Assembly: GCA_013911065.1 (NCBI GenBank)
Contig: JACERV010000009.1
Location: 62,001-126,000 of the forward strand
Direction of reading: 5' to 3'
DNA: 64,000 nucleotides
Source of the DNA: Ruminococcus sp.
GTDB lineage: Bacteria; Bacillota; Clostridia; Lachnospirales; Lachnospiraceae
Shown here: positions 8,021 through 18,120 of the stretch, in pieces
Layout of the letters: the number at the start of each line of letters is the position of its first letter
How positions within the stretch are numbered: position 1 is the first letter of the stretch
The notes under the pieces: generated by a model
Seen by the model: the letters and a program-made list of their open reading frames with translations, nothing else
The model's database searches: none
Told to the model about the DNA's origin: nothing
Made by a program: the position numbers and the translations under genes

Positions 8021-9031
8021 CTATTTTGCTACTGCTGCCTTTTTCTTTAATTTAACATCTCCGCCGATATTCGGCAGCAATACTGCCAGAATTAACAGGG
8101 CACCAAGGATAATAAGAATTAACTGCGGGTTCATATTAACCTGACCGAGACCAATCCTCAAACAGATAATAATGAATGCGGAAATAATACCTCCCTGGAG
8201 TTTCCCCTTTCCTCCTGCCGTGGAAATTCCGCCAAATACTGCCATTGCAATTGCATCCAGTTCAAATCCGTTTCCTGTTGTCGTATTTGCACCGTAAAGT
8301 ACGGATGTAAGGAATAATGCCGCAAGTCCTGCCATAAATCCCATTGCTGTGTAAATAATCAAACGGATTTTCTGCACATGGATTCCAGAATAATAAGCAG
8401 CCCGGCTGTTAGAGCCTATTGCATACACACTTCTTCCAAATGTGGTCTTGCTTAATATCAAAGTAAAAATAACTGCAAATATGATTACTACAAATAAGAT
8501 ATATGGTATCATACCTACCTTTCCGGCAATCATACGGAATCCATCTGCATTGCTTAAAGAGATAGAACCGCCGCTTCCAAGTGAAATTTCTGCAATTCCT
8601 CTGAAGATGATCTGAGTAGCCAGAGTTACAATCATCGGAGGAAGTTCTGTAAACCTTGTAAGAATCATTCCGTTGATGAATCCGCAGGCTGTACCAACCA
8701 GCAGTGCCACTATTACCACCATTATAAACGGCAGGTTCTTATTGCATGCCATACACGTCATAGTTGCTGACAGACATACAGTTGCACCCACTGAAATATC
8801 AATTTCTCCAAGTATCAGGATGTATGCCATTGAAAGCATCAGAAACACTTCTGTCAGATATTTCGGCATTTCCCTTAAAACATTAGATAACTGGTAACTC
8901 TGGGAGATACTTGCGCAAAAAATATTAATTAAGATAAATAATACGACCAACATGCTTTCCCAGCAAAGAAGCCTTTTCTTCCATGATTTTTCAGGCACAT
9001 TGGCAATGGTTCTTCCTGATTTTCCTGCCAT
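8021..9031 (-). CDS. rhaQ: Sugar ABC transporter permease (RhaQ/RhaP-type)
   Basis: A 336-residue polytopic membrane protein of the RbsC/RhaQ family. Hydrophobic segments are spaced through the protein, and the conserved motif GEIDISVGATVCLSATMTC lies near residue 75 with GGISTAGGKGKLQGG near 265. It forms half of the membrane channel with the neighbouring permease at 9034-10026. The start codon lies 2 bp after that gene's stop, indicating coupled translation. Assignment as RhaQ rather than RhaP is by order and context only. Confidence 0.85.
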   Translation of the reverse strand: MAGKSGRTIANVPEKSWKKRLLCWESMLVVLFILINIFCASISQSYQLSNVLREMPKYLTEVFLMLSMAYILILGEIDISVGATVCLSATMTCMACNKNLPFIMVVIVALLVGTACGFINGMILTRFTELPPMIVTLATQIIFRGIAEISLGSGGSISLSNADGFRMIAGKVGMIPYILFVVIIFAVIFTLILSKTTFGRSVYAIGSNSRAAYYSGIHVQKIRLIIYTAMGFMAGLAALFLTSVLYGANTTTGNGFELDAIAMAVFGGISTAGGKGKLQGGIISAFIIICLRIGLGQVNMNPQLILIILGALLILAVLLPNIGGDVKLKKKAAVAK

Positions 9032-9033
9032 GA

Positions 9034-10026
9034 TTATATCTCCCTTCCTTTCAGATTATTTTTATCCATTACACGCTGTGTTATAACATTCAAGATTACT
9101 ACTGTCAGTATAATGACACCTTTTACAGTATTTTGTGCAATAGAATCAATTCCTACAAGAGGAAGTGCTTTTGCGATAATCGCCAAAATCAGAGAGCCTA
9201 AAAATGCCCCTGCAACGCTTCCGCGTCCGCCTGTCATACTGACACCGCCAATTACGCAGGCAGCAATAACATCCATTTCTTTTCCGTATAGCATATTTGG
9301 CTGTGCAGAAGAGTAAACCGCTACTGCCAAAGCACCGCACAATCCTGCCAAAGTTCCCATTACAATGTACACCATAAGTTCTATATTAGAAGCATTAATG
9401 CCTGAAATTGATGCCGCCTCACGGTTACTTCCCACAGCATACACTTTTCGGCCAATCCTGGTCCACTTCATTATAACGAAGAAAACAATATAACAGATAA
9501 GCATAATTAATACTACATTATTAATGCCCAAAACCTTACCTAAAGCGAAATTCTTGAAATCCCCAAGATTTTCAGCACTTGCCCACTGGCTATTTCCTAT
9601 CATGTATGCCATGCCCCGGTATATATACATAAAACCCATAGTGGCAATAATTGGAAGCACCCTGCCTTTTGCAATAACCAAACCGATAATTAATCCACAC
9701 GCTGCCCCGATTCCTATTGCAATCAGAAACAATAAAAATGTATTTTCAACCTTCTGATATTTGAGCAGCATACCAACTGTCATTCCTGAAAAAGCGAGTG
9801 TGGATGCAATAGAAATATCGATTCCTCCGATAAGCAGTACTCCCAGCATACCAAGTGTCATTATCATAATAACTGCATTGTTCTTCAACATATCTGAAAT
9901 AGATTTCAGAGTCAGAAATGAAGGACTTCTAAATGAAATAACCGCACAAAGAATGATCAGAACAATCAGTAAGCTTGCTTCACGGGAACCGGTGATTGTT
10001 TTCCAGATAGATTTTTTTTCTTTCAT
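9034..10026 (-). CDS. rhaP: Sugar ABC transporter permease (RhaP/RhaQ-type)
   Basis: About 330 residues, polytopic, RbsC-like. Key motifs are LIGGIDISIASTLAFSGMTV near residue 64 and GGVSMTGGRGSVAGAF near 265. A longer reading from 10098 would overlap the ATPase gene and carries a non-membrane lead; the AAGGAGG at about 10037-10043 supports starting at the ATG at 10026 (an ATG at 10035 is in frame but only about 2 nt from the site). It pairs with the permease downstream and the ATPase upstream. Sugar specificity is inferred from the binding protein. Confidence 0.82.
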   Translation of the reverse strand: MKEKKSIWKTITGSREASLLIVLIILCAVISFRSPSFLTLKSISDMLKNNAVIMIMTLGMLGVLLIGGIDISIASTLAFSGMTVGMLLKYQKVENTFLLFLIAIGIGAACGLIIGLVIAKGRVLPIIATMGFMYIYRGMAYMIGNSQWASAENLGDFKNFALGKVLGINNVVLIMLICYIVFFVIMKWTRIGRKVYAVGSNREAASISGINASNIELMVYIVMGTLAGLCGALAVAVYSSAQPNMLYGKEMDVIAACVIGGVSMTGGRGSVAGAFLGSLILAIIAKALPLVGIDSIAQNTVKGVIILTVVILNVITQRVMDKNNLKGREI

Positions 10027-10042
10027 CTTTCCCATTTCCTCC

Positions 10043-11533
10043 TTACTTTGATTTTTCCATAGCCAGCTCAAGAATTCCCTCCTGAGTTGCCTCATCACGA
10101 TTCAATTCCCCGGTTACTTTTCCATTACACATCACAATAACTCTGTCACTCATGCCAAGAGTCTCCGGCATTTCTGAGGATATCAGAATGATCGCATAAC
10201 CCTGTTTTGCAAGATCTCCCATAATCTGGTATATCTCAGCCTTTGCACCGACATCAACACCTTTTGTCGGCTCATCCATGATGACAACTTTCATCTCCTG
10301 TCCAAGAGCCTTGGCAACTACAACTTTCTGTTGGTTACCCCCGGAAAGTGAGGATGCAGGATCAAAAATTGTAACAGCCTTTGTATCTACGTCCTCTAAA
10401 AGCTTCTTGGCTATATCTCTTTCTTTCTTCTCATTATTGAATCCGCGCTTTGCATACTTGCCCATAGTAGGAAGGGTTACATTTCTGCCAAGCCCCCAGC
10501 TCATAATCAAACCGTCTCTCTGCCGGTCCTCAGGCAAAAGAATAATTCCCTGCCCCATAGCATCCGATGGTCTTTTAATATGTACTGCTTTCCCTTCCAG
10601 GAACACCTTGCCTTCATCAGGTCTTGTGATTCCGCAAATGCTCTCAACCACTTCCGTACGTCCCGCACCGACCAGCCCGGTCAGGCCCACAATTTCACCT
10701 GCACGAACACTGAAAGAAACATTTTTGAAATATCCTACTCTGGAAAGTCCTTCAACTCTTAGAACCTCCGGCCCAATCTGAACCTCCGGCTTCGGGAACA
10801 AATCCTTAATCTCTCGTCCTACCATCGCTTTGATCAAATCTGCATTCGTAATTTCATCCACATCATATGTCCCGATATACTGTGAATCACGAAATACCGT
10901 GACCCTGTCTGCCAATCGGTACATGTCCTCAAAACGGTGGGAAATAAAGATGACAGGAACTCCATTCTCTTTGAGCTTGTCAACAATCCTGTACAATTCC
11001 TCTGATTCATTCTTTGTCAGCGCCGCTGTCGGTTCATCCAGGATAATAATCCGGGCATTTGTGGAAAGTGCTTTTGCAATTTCAACCATCTGCTGCTGAG
11101 CCACACTTAATGCACCCATTTCAGCTGTGGGCTCAAAGTCCGCATTCAGCCGGGACAGTAACTTTGCCGCTTCTTCATTCATTTTTTTCCACTGGATCAT
11201 GCCATTCTTTATAATCTCATGCCCCATGAAAATATTTTCTGCCACCGTCAAATCCGGATACGATGTGGGGTGCTGATAGACAGCCGCAATCCCTGCCGCC
11301 TGTGCGTCTCTGGGACCTTTGAAGTTTACCTGCTCTCCATCCAGAAACATTTCGCCTTCTTCTGCTTTATGTACACCAGTTATCACCTTAATGAAAGTGG
11401 ATTTTCCTGCTCCGTTCTCACCCATCAATGCATGGACTTCACCTTTTTTGAGCTGGAAATGCACGTTGTTCAACGCTTTTACACCAGGAAATATTTTTGT
11501 AACACCTTTTAATTCCAAAACATATTCAGACAC
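10043..11533 (-). CDS. rhaT: Sugar ABC transporter ATP-binding protein, two ATPase domains
   Basis: A 496-residue tandem ABC ATPase of the RbsA/MglA/RhaT type. The first domain has Walker A GENGAGKST near residue 38, a degenerate signature LSVAQQQMVEIAKALS near 142 and Walker B IIILDEPTAALT near 162. The second has the degenerate Walker A GLVGAGRTE near 290, signature LSGGNQQKVVVAKAL near 405 and Walker B VVIMDEPTKGVDVGAK near 425. It powers the importer encoded downstream. The start codon is GTG, 8 nt after AAGGAGG. It is the first gene of the transporter operon, divergent from the YesN-like regulator. Confidence 0.88.
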   Translation of the reverse strand: MSEYVLELKGVTKIFPGVKALNNVHFQLKKGEVHALMGENGAGKSTFIKVITGVHKAEEGEMFLDGEQVNFKGPRDAQAAGIAAVYQHPTSYPDLTVAENIFMGHEIIKNGMIQWKKMNEEAAKLLSRLNADFEPTAEMGALSVAQQQMVEIAKALSTNARIIILDEPTAALTKNESEELYRIVDKLKENGVPVIFISHRFEDMYRLADRVTVFRDSQYIGTYDVDEITNADLIKAMVGREIKDLFPKPEVQIGPEVLRVEGLSRVGYFKNVSFSVRAGEIVGLTGLVGAGRTEVVESICGITRPDEGKVFLEGKAVHIKRPSDAMGQGIILLPEDRQRDGLIMSWGLGRNVTLPTMGKYAKRGFNNEKKERDIAKKLLEDVDTKAVTIFDPASSLSGGNQQKVVVAKALGQEMKVVIMDEPTKGVDVGAKAEIYQIMGDLAKQGYAIILISSEMPETLGMSDRVIVMCNGKVTGELNRDEATQEGILELAMEKSK

Positions 11534-11742
11534 CGTGTTCTCCTCCTTTTCCTCTCTTAATTAAGTGTAACAATGATAAAATTTTTCTGAAACAGGAAAA
11601 TATTTTGATTTTGGGTAATTTATTATTGTATTGATTTTTGTATAAACTTTGATTAGAATAAAATTATGCGAGGGTAGTTTTGCTATAGCCAGTCAAACGT
11701 ATGTTTCGCAATTGAAAAGCTGTATAAAAGGAGAGTTTCTAT

Positions 11743-13311
11743 ATGAAATTATTGATTGTCGATGATGAGGAATTAACACGGGAAGGCCTGATTGCTTCTT
11801 TGGACTGGGAATCTTTGGGCATTACACAGGTTTTTCAGGCTGATGACGGAATCAATGCTCTTAACATTGCCCGCTCCCAAAAACCTGACATTATACTGTG
11901 CGACATCCGTATGCCGCGTATGAACGGAATCCAGATGGTAGAAGCCCTGGAGAAATTCCTCCCTGACACCAGTGTAATTTTTATGAGCGGCTACTCTGAT
12001 AAGGAATATTTAAAAGCGGCAATCAAGCTGAAAGCCATTAACTATGTGGAAAAACCCCTGGACCCTGAGGAAATCAAAGAAGCTGTTCTGGAGGCAAAAG
12101 AAAGACGCCGAAAGAATCTGCGCACACGTCAGAATGAAAATCTTTACTCTATGGAAACGACCTCTCATCTAGCACTTCTTTTCACAAAGCCTTACAAAGA
12201 AAATGTTGAGAAAATTATGAGCCTGACAGAAGAACTTTCTCTGCGTCTGATTCCAGGAAGCAGTTTTACCACATACATTGTAAAACTAAAGACAAACGAA
12301 CCTGACAGCTCAGCTATTCATGAACTCCGCAGTGATTTCTCTGATTTTCTTGCCCATTATCACCTTCAGGCATTTTATATTCAGCTTCATGCAATTTACC
12401 ATGTATTTCACATTATGGGAAGCAGCAAACCATCCGCGACTGCACTGACTGCCATAGGGCAATATTTTACAAAACAGTTCCGGGTATTTGGAGATTTTTT
12501 CATTGGACAGGGTGAGACCGTAACTGGTATTGGAAAAGTTTATCATTCCTATGCATCTGCTGTGGTTCTTCTGCAAAGCAGTTTCTTCTTTCAGCCCGGG
12601 ACCCTTCTTTCTGCCTCCGACAGGAATGATTTCCACGTAAATACAGGCGCAATCAATGACACGGAAAATATTTCAGTTTTATTTACAGAAGCCCTTCTTT
12701 TGAAAGATTCTTCCGCCTGTACAGCCATACTCCAAAATCTGTATTCCACTTATTTCCAAAACCATGTTTTACTGCCTAATCAAGTGAGAGACCTTTATTA
12801 TAAGCTTTTTATGAGTATCAATGACAGCCGCCTGAAGTTAAAGCTGAGCCGGGACTTAAGTGAAAACAGTACGGAAGAAAGTATTATAGAGCACCTGGAG
12901 AGCTGCTTCGCTTATCAGGAACTTCATCAGATGCTTGTTTCTAAGACAGAACAATTTTTCGAGAGTATTAACTCTTATGTTCCGGAGGATTCAACCATAT
13001 TTTTGATTAAAGACTATATAAGTAAGCACTATGCGGAGGATACTCTCTCCATTAAGGAAATCAGTGACCATGTATTTCTTTCCGCTTCTTATGTATGTAC
13101 GTATTTTAAAAATCAGACAGGACATACTCTAAATCAGTATCTGACTGAATATCGGATGGAAAAAGCAATGCAGCTTCTTTCCGATGCACGTTATCAGATT
13201 GCAGACATTTCATCCAAGGTAGGCTATAGTAATGGTAATTACTTCAGTAAGAGTTTCAAAAAGTTCACGGGATTGTCCCCGTCAAAATACAGAGAGAAGA
13301 TGTTGAAATGA
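11743..13311 (+). CDS. yesN: YesN-like response regulator with AraC DNA-binding domain
   Basis: A 522-residue regulator. The receiver domain (residues 1-120) has the acidic pair DDEE at 7-10, the phosphoacceptor in IILCDIRMPRMNG near residue 50, and FMSGYSDKEYLKAAI. A roughly 300-residue middle region has no recognised motif. The C-terminal AraC domain contains both helix-turn-helix units (LSIKEISDHVFLSASYVCTY and ADISSKVGYSNGNYFSKSF). It overlaps the kinase gene at 13308 by 4 bp, so the two form a coupled pair. Being divergent from the rhamnose-type importer, it probably activates it in response to the sugar. Confidence 0.9.
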   Translation: MKLLIVDDEELTREGLIASLDWESLGITQVFQADDGINALNIARSQKPDIILCDIRMPRMNGIQMVEALEKFLPDTSVIFMSGYSDKEYLKAAIKLKAINYVEKPLDPEEIKEAVLEAKERRRKNLRTRQNENLYSMETTSHLALLFTKPYKENVEKIMSLTEELSLRLIPGSSFTTYIVKLKTNEPDSSAIHELRSDFSDFLAHYHLQAFYIQLHAIYHVFHIMGSSKPSATALTAIGQYFTKQFRVFGDFFIGQGETVTGIGKVYHSYASAVVLLQSSFFFQPGTLLSASDRNDFHVNTGAINDTENISVLFTEALLLKDSSACTAILQNLYSTYFQNHVLLPNQVRDLYYKLFMSINDSRLKLKLSRDLSENSTEESIIEHLESCFAYQELHQMLVSKTEQFFESINSYVPEDSTIFLIKDYISKHYAEDTLSIKEISDHVFLSASYVCTYFKNQTGHTLNQYLTEYRMEKAMQLLSDARYQIADISSKVGYSNGNYFSKSFKKFTGLSPSKYREKMLK

Positions 13312-15338
13312 AAACTATATTTCCAGCCATGAGCAAATCCTATAAAGGCCTGAAACTTCAGACCAAATTTACCTTTACCCATCTCGTGATTGCAACAATC
13401 CCTATGGTTGTTCTGGCAGTCTTTTTCTATACAAGGCTTTATGACATGATTATTTCAGATACTATACGGACAGAGCAGAGTGCATCTACTCAGACAGCTC
13501 CGCTGATTGAGGATACAATTTCAAAAATTCTTGATTTACACAATCAGATTACCAATCAGGATTTTTACAAGCTCTCCCTCAGCCCTAACGGAACAGACTC
13601 CTTAAGTCTCCTTGCGGATTCTAAGAGCGCAGAAACTTTCCAGGGGACGATAGAAAGGGCCATAGATGAGGGCCTTGTAACAGATGTAAAAATGTATATG
13701 GATATTCCTCAGGATGATCCTGTTTTTTCCGGACGCCCTGTTTCAAATACGCTCCTTCCTATCAATAATGCACGGGGAACTTACTGGTATGGAATTTTCA
13801 ATGGCTCTCCTGCCCTAAATGAATTGTTCTGTCCTTCCTTTTATCTTGGCTCAAATGAAATTAAGAACAATGGTAATATGGCATATATTACAAAGTCCAC
13901 CATGGTATATAACAATGAGTATACCCCCTGTTTTCTTGCAATCTATTTTTCCCAGGAACATTTTGATACTCTGCTGAGAGATAATCTGACATCGAAAAGT
14001 AATGTAGCTTATATCATTAACGACAGAGACAATCTTGTTGCTACTACAAACCCTGCTCTGTCCGGTACTTATCATTTCAGTTATGACGAAGTACAGGAGC
14101 ATTTCATGTCATCCAATAACTTTATATTGAAAAATGTGCTGGGGGAAGATGTATATGCCGGGTTCTACCGTATAAAAAATACAGACTGGTACATGGTCGT
14201 AGCCATGCCGTCCCAGCCCATAATTAATAAAAGTATTGGGATTATGGTTGGATTTATCCTTGTATATATAGCCTGTATCATTATTGCGTTCCTAATTGCC
14301 ACACTGCTTTCCCACTCCATTACAAAACGGTTGTCAGCAGTTATCAATCAGATGGCGAAATCCAGAATAGAGCCCCCGGTTGCACTTCCTGCAGCGGATA
14401 CTCAGGATGAAATCGGTGATTTGATTTCTACTTATAATTACATGACCCTGGTTATCAACCAATTGATGGAGAAACAGGCAAAAGCCGCAGAGGACCTGCG
14501 TATAGCAGAGTTCAATTCCCTTCAGTCCCAAATAAACCCGCATTTTTTATATAACACAATGGATATGATTAACTGGCTTTCCCAACAGGGGCGTTCCCGG
14601 GAGGTAACTTCGGCTATTCAGAAATTATCCCGCTTTTATAAGCTTACCCTGAGCCGAAAAAAAAGCTTAAGTACTATAGCCAACGAAATCGAACACGTAT
14701 CCATTTATGTGCAGCTGCAAAACATGCGCTTTCATGATAAAATAGATTTCCTGGTCGATGTTCCGGACCATCTGCTGGAACATTCCATTCCAAAGTTAAC
14801 CTTCCAGCCAGTAATTGAAAATTGTATTCTTCACGGTATTCTGGAAAAAGAAACCAAGCAGGGTACAATTGTCCTTACCGGATGGCTGGAAGAAGAAACG
14901 ATTGTTATATTGATTTCTGATGATGGGGTAGGTATGTCTAAAGAAAAACTGGAAAATATTCTGAACGGACATGGTGTTTCATCAGGCTCCGGTTCCAACA
15001 TTGGTGTTTATAACACCCACCGGAGGCTTCAGCTCATGTATGGCCCCCAGTATGGACTTACTTATAGCAGCGTTCCGGGCAAAGGTACAGAAGTAGAGTT
15101 CCGCCTTCCCGCCTTCATCCCCGGTGAATATAAAACTAAAATTTTGGCAGAGAACAATGGAGATGAATCATTAAAAGAGAGCCACCTTGTACAGGCTCTT
15201 AATCTTCTGTCCCGCCCTGAAATTAATCTCTACGAAATCGCAGAGGAATGTGGATATAAAAACCTGCAGCAATTCTTCACAGAGTTCCGGGAGCACTTCG
15301 GGTGCTCTCCTGAGGAATATAGACGCCACATACTTTAA
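13308..15338 (+). CDS. yesM: YesM-like sensor histidine kinase with C-terminal half AraC domain
   Basis: A 676-residue membrane sensor kinase. It has a first membrane segment near residues 20-42 (LVIATIPMVVLAVFFYTRLY), an extracellular dCache-like region to about 305, a second membrane segment near 306-335, HAMP, the His-kinase box SLQSQINPHFLYNTMDMINW near 405 and an ATPase domain with NxxxHG-type ENCILHGI and DDGVGMSKEKL. Beyond the normal end (near 600), residues 616-676 read ALNLLSRPEINLYEIAEECG and YKNLQQFFTEFREHFG ending in CSPEEYRRHI, which matches the second helix-turn-helix unit of an AraC domain. The first unit is absent. No frameshift is apparent; the tail is in frame and ends at a normal stop. 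Confidence 0.88.
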   Translation: MKTIFPAMSKSYKGLKLQTKFTFTHLVIATIPMVVLAVFFYTRLYDMIISDTIRTEQSASTQTAPLIEDTISKILDLHNQITNQDFYKLSLSPNGTDSLSLLADSKSAETFQGTIERAIDEGLVTDVKMYMDIPQDDPVFSGRPVSNTLLPINNARGTYWYGIFNGSPALNELFCPSFYLGSNEIKNNGNMAYITKSTMVYNNEYTPCFLAIYFSQEHFDTLLRDNLTSKSNVAYIINDRDNLVATTNPALSGTYHFSYDEVQEHFMSSNNFILKNVLGEDVYAGFYRIKNTDWYMVVAMPSQPIINKSIGIMVGFILVYIACIIIAFLIATLLSHSITKRLSAVINQMAKSRIEPPVALPAADTQDEIGDLISTYNYMTLVINQLMEKQAKAAEDLRIAEFNSLQSQINPHFLYNTMDMINWLSQQGRSREVTSAIQKLSRFYKLTLSRKKSLSTIANEIEHVSIYVQLQNMRFHDKIDFLVDVPDHLLEHSIPKLTFQPVIENCILHGILEKETKQGTIVLTGWLEEETIVILISDDGVGMSKEKLENILNGHGVSSGSGSNIGVYNTHRRLQLMYGPQYGLTYSSVPGKGTEVEFRLPAFIPGEYKTKILAENNGDESLKESHLVQALNLLSRPEINLYEIAEECGYKNLQQFFTEFREHFGCSPEEYRRHIL

Positions 15339-15483
15339 AAAGAAGGGATGTTTCCCGTTTCCATCCTTTGAAAGTTTGTGCTGTGTTTGCTTTCCGTTTA
15401 CCATCCGTTTACTTTCACTTTTTATACTCTACTTGAAACTACCGAAAAGGTATTTTTAGTGCCTATAGAAAGGAAAGAGATAT

Positions 15484-16419
15484 ATGAATCAAACACCAGT
15501 AGTACAGTTGCAACATGCAACAAAAAGAATTGGAAATAGGAATATCGTGAATGATCTTTCTTTTGATATTCCTGCCGGAGAGGTTTTCGGCTTTTTAGGC
15601 CCTAACGGAGCAGGAAAGACAACCACAATCCGCATGATGGCGGGACTGATAAAAATAAGTCAGGGCGACGTTGTTATCAATGGACACAGCATTGCAAAGG
15701 ATTTTAATAAGGCAATCCGAAATGTGGGAGCCATTGTTGAAAATCCTGACTTATATAAGTATTTGACCGGGTATCAGAATTTGAAGCATTATGCCCGAAT
15801 GGTTCCCGGTGTTTCAAAAACCCGCATCAATGAAATGGTTGAGATCGTCGGGTTAAAAGAAAAGATTCACGACAAAGTTAGAACCTATTCACTCGGTATG
15901 CGCCAGCGTTTAGGAATTGCACAGGCTCTTCTGCATCATCCCCTGCTTCTGATTCTGGATGAACCAACGAATGGCCTTGACCCTGCAGGCATTCGCGAAT
16001 TGCGCAATTATTTGAAAAGGCTTGCCCATGAAGAAGGCGTGGCTGTTTTCGTTTCAAGCCATCTGCTTTCCGAAATGGAATTGATGTGCGACCGTGTTGG
16101 AGTTCTGCAAAATGGAGAGCTGGTCAGTATTCAAAGTATACAGGACTTTGTTCATAAAGGCGGCGCTTCCCGTATTTTCGTCACAGTGGAACCTGCACAA
16201 ATGGAACAGGCAAAACGGTTGATTGCTGCAGCAGACAAAACAGCTTTACCGACGGAACATCCAGGACAATTGTTTATTCAAATGAATAAACAAGAAATTC
16301 CAAAAGTAAATAAACTCTTGATGAATGCAGGTATTCAGGTGTATAGCATCCAAACGAAAGAGCAGACATTGGAAGATAAGTTTTTGGAGATAACGGAGGA
16401 GAAGAAATGCGTGGATTAG
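15484..16419 (+). CDS. BcrA-type ABC transporter ATP-binding protein
   Basis: A 311-residue single-domain ABC ATPase. Walker A GPNGAGKTTT is near residue 38, signature YSLGMRQRLGIAQALLHHP near 138 and Walker B LLILDEPTNGLDPAG near 157, followed by the D-loop and SSHLLSEME H-loop. The C-terminal 90 residues match the regulatory tail of bacitracin/lantibiotic-immunity exporters. The next gene encodes its ABC-2 permease and overlaps by 13 bp, followed by a two-component system. Together these resemble peptide-antibiotic detoxification or immunity modules, but the substrate is not visible. Confidence 0.87.
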   Translation: MNQTPVVQLQHATKRIGNRNIVNDLSFDIPAGEVFGFLGPNGAGKTTTIRMMAGLIKISQGDVVINGHSIAKDFNKAIRNVGAIVENPDLYKYLTGYQNLKHYARMVPGVSKTRINEMVEIVGLKEKIHDKVRTYSLGMRQRLGIAQALLHHPLLLILDEPTNGLDPAGIRELRNYLKRLAHEEGVAVFVSSHLLSEMELMCDRVGVLQNGELVSIQSIQDFVHKGGASRIFVTVEPAQMEQAKRLIAAADKTALPTEHPGQLFIQMNKQEIPKVNKLLMNAGIQVYSIQTKEQTLEDKFLEITEEKKCVD

Positions 16420-17342
16420 TTGCGAATGAAAGTATGAAAATATACAACCGGAAACTAACATGGATTCTGCTGTTACTATTAGTTGCTATCACCATAGGGG
16501 CATCTGTTATGGGTAAAATAAATAGCACAAATACAGAAAATTGGCGGGCTGAAACAACACAGCTTGTCCAGTTGTATGAAGAACGCTCAAAGATTACAGA
16601 GACGCCACGTACGGCCCGGATTGACAATGAAAACAAATTAAATATCGCTAAATATCGTTTGGAGAACGATATACCCACGCCCCCTGCCAACCCCTGGTCA
16701 GCACTGTTGACTACTGCTGGTTTAATCGAAATGGTTATTATTTTTACAATCGTTATTGCCGCAGATGTAGTTGCCGGGGAATATACAGCCGGAACGATGA
16801 AGCTACTGCTCATTCGTCCCCACAGCCGCACAAAAATTCTATTTTCAAAATATATCGCTGCCTCCTTGTTTGCCGTTGTTATGCTGGCATTATTGTTGGT
16901 GTGTGGATATGTAACAAATGCGCTGCTTTATGGATTCGGAGATATTCATATCACCGATTTGTTCTTAAATCAACAGGGACAAATTGTCCAACAGAACGTT
17001 GTTGTGCAGGTGATAAAAATGTACGGTTTGAGCATTATTCCTATTCTGAGCTATGTGGCCATTGCTATCGCCATATCTACGGTTTTGCGCAATAGTGCTT
17101 TGGCGGTTGGAATCTCGATGTTTATTATGATTGTGGGTAATTCCATGATTGATGCAACATCAAAATTTGAATGGTTAAAATACCTCCCCTTTGCTAACAG
17201 TGACATCAGCCTATATATATTCCATATTCCGGCTAGACCTGAAATGACGGTGGGCTTTTCAATCTCCGTCTTGCTTGTATATATCTCTGCTTTTTCACTG
17301 ATAAGTTGGATAGTTTTCAAAAAACGTGACGTATCCATATAA
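16407..17342 (+). CDS. ABC-2-type transporter permease
   Basis: A 311-residue membrane protein with about six hydrophobic segments: residues 14-32, a segment near 105-125 containing MVIIFTIVIAADVVAGEY, and others near 150, 205, 235 and 285. The motif AGEYTAGTMKLLLIRPHSR is characteristic of ABC-2 permeases of the BcrB/NatB type. It partners with the ATPase immediately upstream, whose stop lies inside its first codons. Role in peptide or drug export is inferred from family and from the adjacent two-component genes. Confidence 0.85.
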   Translation: MRGLVANESMKIYNRKLTWILLLLLVAITIGASVMGKINSTNTENWRAETTQLVQLYEERSKITETPRTARIDNENKLNIAKYRLENDIPTPPANPWSALLTTAGLIEMVIIFTIVIAADVVAGEYTAGTMKLLLIRPHSRTKILFSKYIAASLFAVVMLALLLVCGYVTNALLYGFGDIHITDLFLNQQGQIVQQNVVVQVIKMYGLSIIPILSYVAIAIAISTVLRNSALAVGISMFIMIVGNSMIDATSKFEWLKYLPFANSDISLYIFHIPARPEMTVGFSISVLLVYISAFSLISWIVFKKRDVSI

Positions 17343-17403
17343 TGGCTATTTTTTTAAATTGTTAGATAATAGAAATTACCATACCAGAAAAGGAGGCAGA
17401 AAA

Positions 17404-18120
17404 ATGCGTCTGCAAAAAATACTCATTGTCGATGATGAACCCGGCATTGTGAAGATGCTGGAAACCATACTTCGCAAGGAAGGATATATTTCCATCAGCA
17501 GCGCCTTTACAGGGCAGCAGGCAATGGAAAAAATCAGACAAAATCTGTATGATTTGATTGTATTGGATGTGATGCTGCCCGATACGGATGGATTTAGGTT
17601 ATGTCAGGAAATACGGCAGCATACCGCTGTGCCCATATTGTTTCTCACCGCCCGTTCAAGTGATTTGGATAAGTTGACCGGGCTTGGGATTGGAGGGGAT
17701 GATTATATCACAAAACCCTTCAATCCTTTGGAAGTAGCCGCGCGTATCAATGTACAGTTTCGGAGGCTGGAACAATATCAAAATGCTTCGCAGGCAACAG
17801 AGATTTATCGTTTCGGCCCTATTGTCATTGACAGAAAAGCCGCGCAATTGTGGGTAGACGGGCAGGAAGTACCTTGTCCGGCCAAAGAATTTGAACTTTT
17901 GCTTTTCTTAGCCGACCATCCCAATCAGGTGTTTACCGCAGGGCAATTATACGAGCATATATGGGGCTATGACAGTATTGGAGACGAAAAAACCGTTTCC
18001 ATTCATATCATGCGCCTGCGCAAAAAAATAGAGCGGGATGCAAAGAACCCTTCTCTCATTATCAATCTAAGGGGAATTGGTTACAAATTTATCCCCCCCA
18101 GGCAAGGTGAAGCGGTATGA
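17404..18120 (+). CDS. OmpR/VanR-family response regulator
   Basis: A 238-residue regulator. The receiver domain begins QKILIVDDEPG and has phosphoacceptor LIVLDVMLPDTDG near residue 53, a conserved FLTARSS and lysine in YITKPFNP near 104. The C-terminal winged helix includes KEFELLLFLADHPNQVFTAG and TVSIHIMRLRKKIE. An AAAGGAGG site 6 nt upstream fixes the ATG at 17404 in preference to an in-frame ATG at 17326 that overlaps the permease gene. It overlaps the kinase start by 4 bp. It probably controls the ABC transporter upstream. Confidence 0.9.
   Translation: MRLQKILIVDDEPGIVKMLETILRKEGYISISSAFTGQQAMEKIRQNLYDLIVLDVMLPDTDGFRLCQEIRQHTAVPILFLTARSSDLDKLTGLGIGGDDYITKPFNPLEVAARINVQFRRLEQYQNASQATEIYRFGPIVIDRKAAQLWVDGQEVPCPAKEFELLLFLADHPNQVFTAGQLYEHIWGYDSIGDEKTVSIHIMRLRKKIERDAKNPSLIINLRGIGYKFIPPRQGEAV

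Noticed and set aside
10027-10098. N-terminal extension of the first importer permease
   Set aside because: It would overlap the ATPase gene by 56 bp, lacks membrane character and ignores the AAGGAGG placed just before the shorter starts.
10278-10781. A 167-codon plus-strand open frame opposite the importer ATPase
   Set aside because: Antisense to conserved ABC motifs, low-complexity Ser/Thr/Pro composition and no family resemblance.
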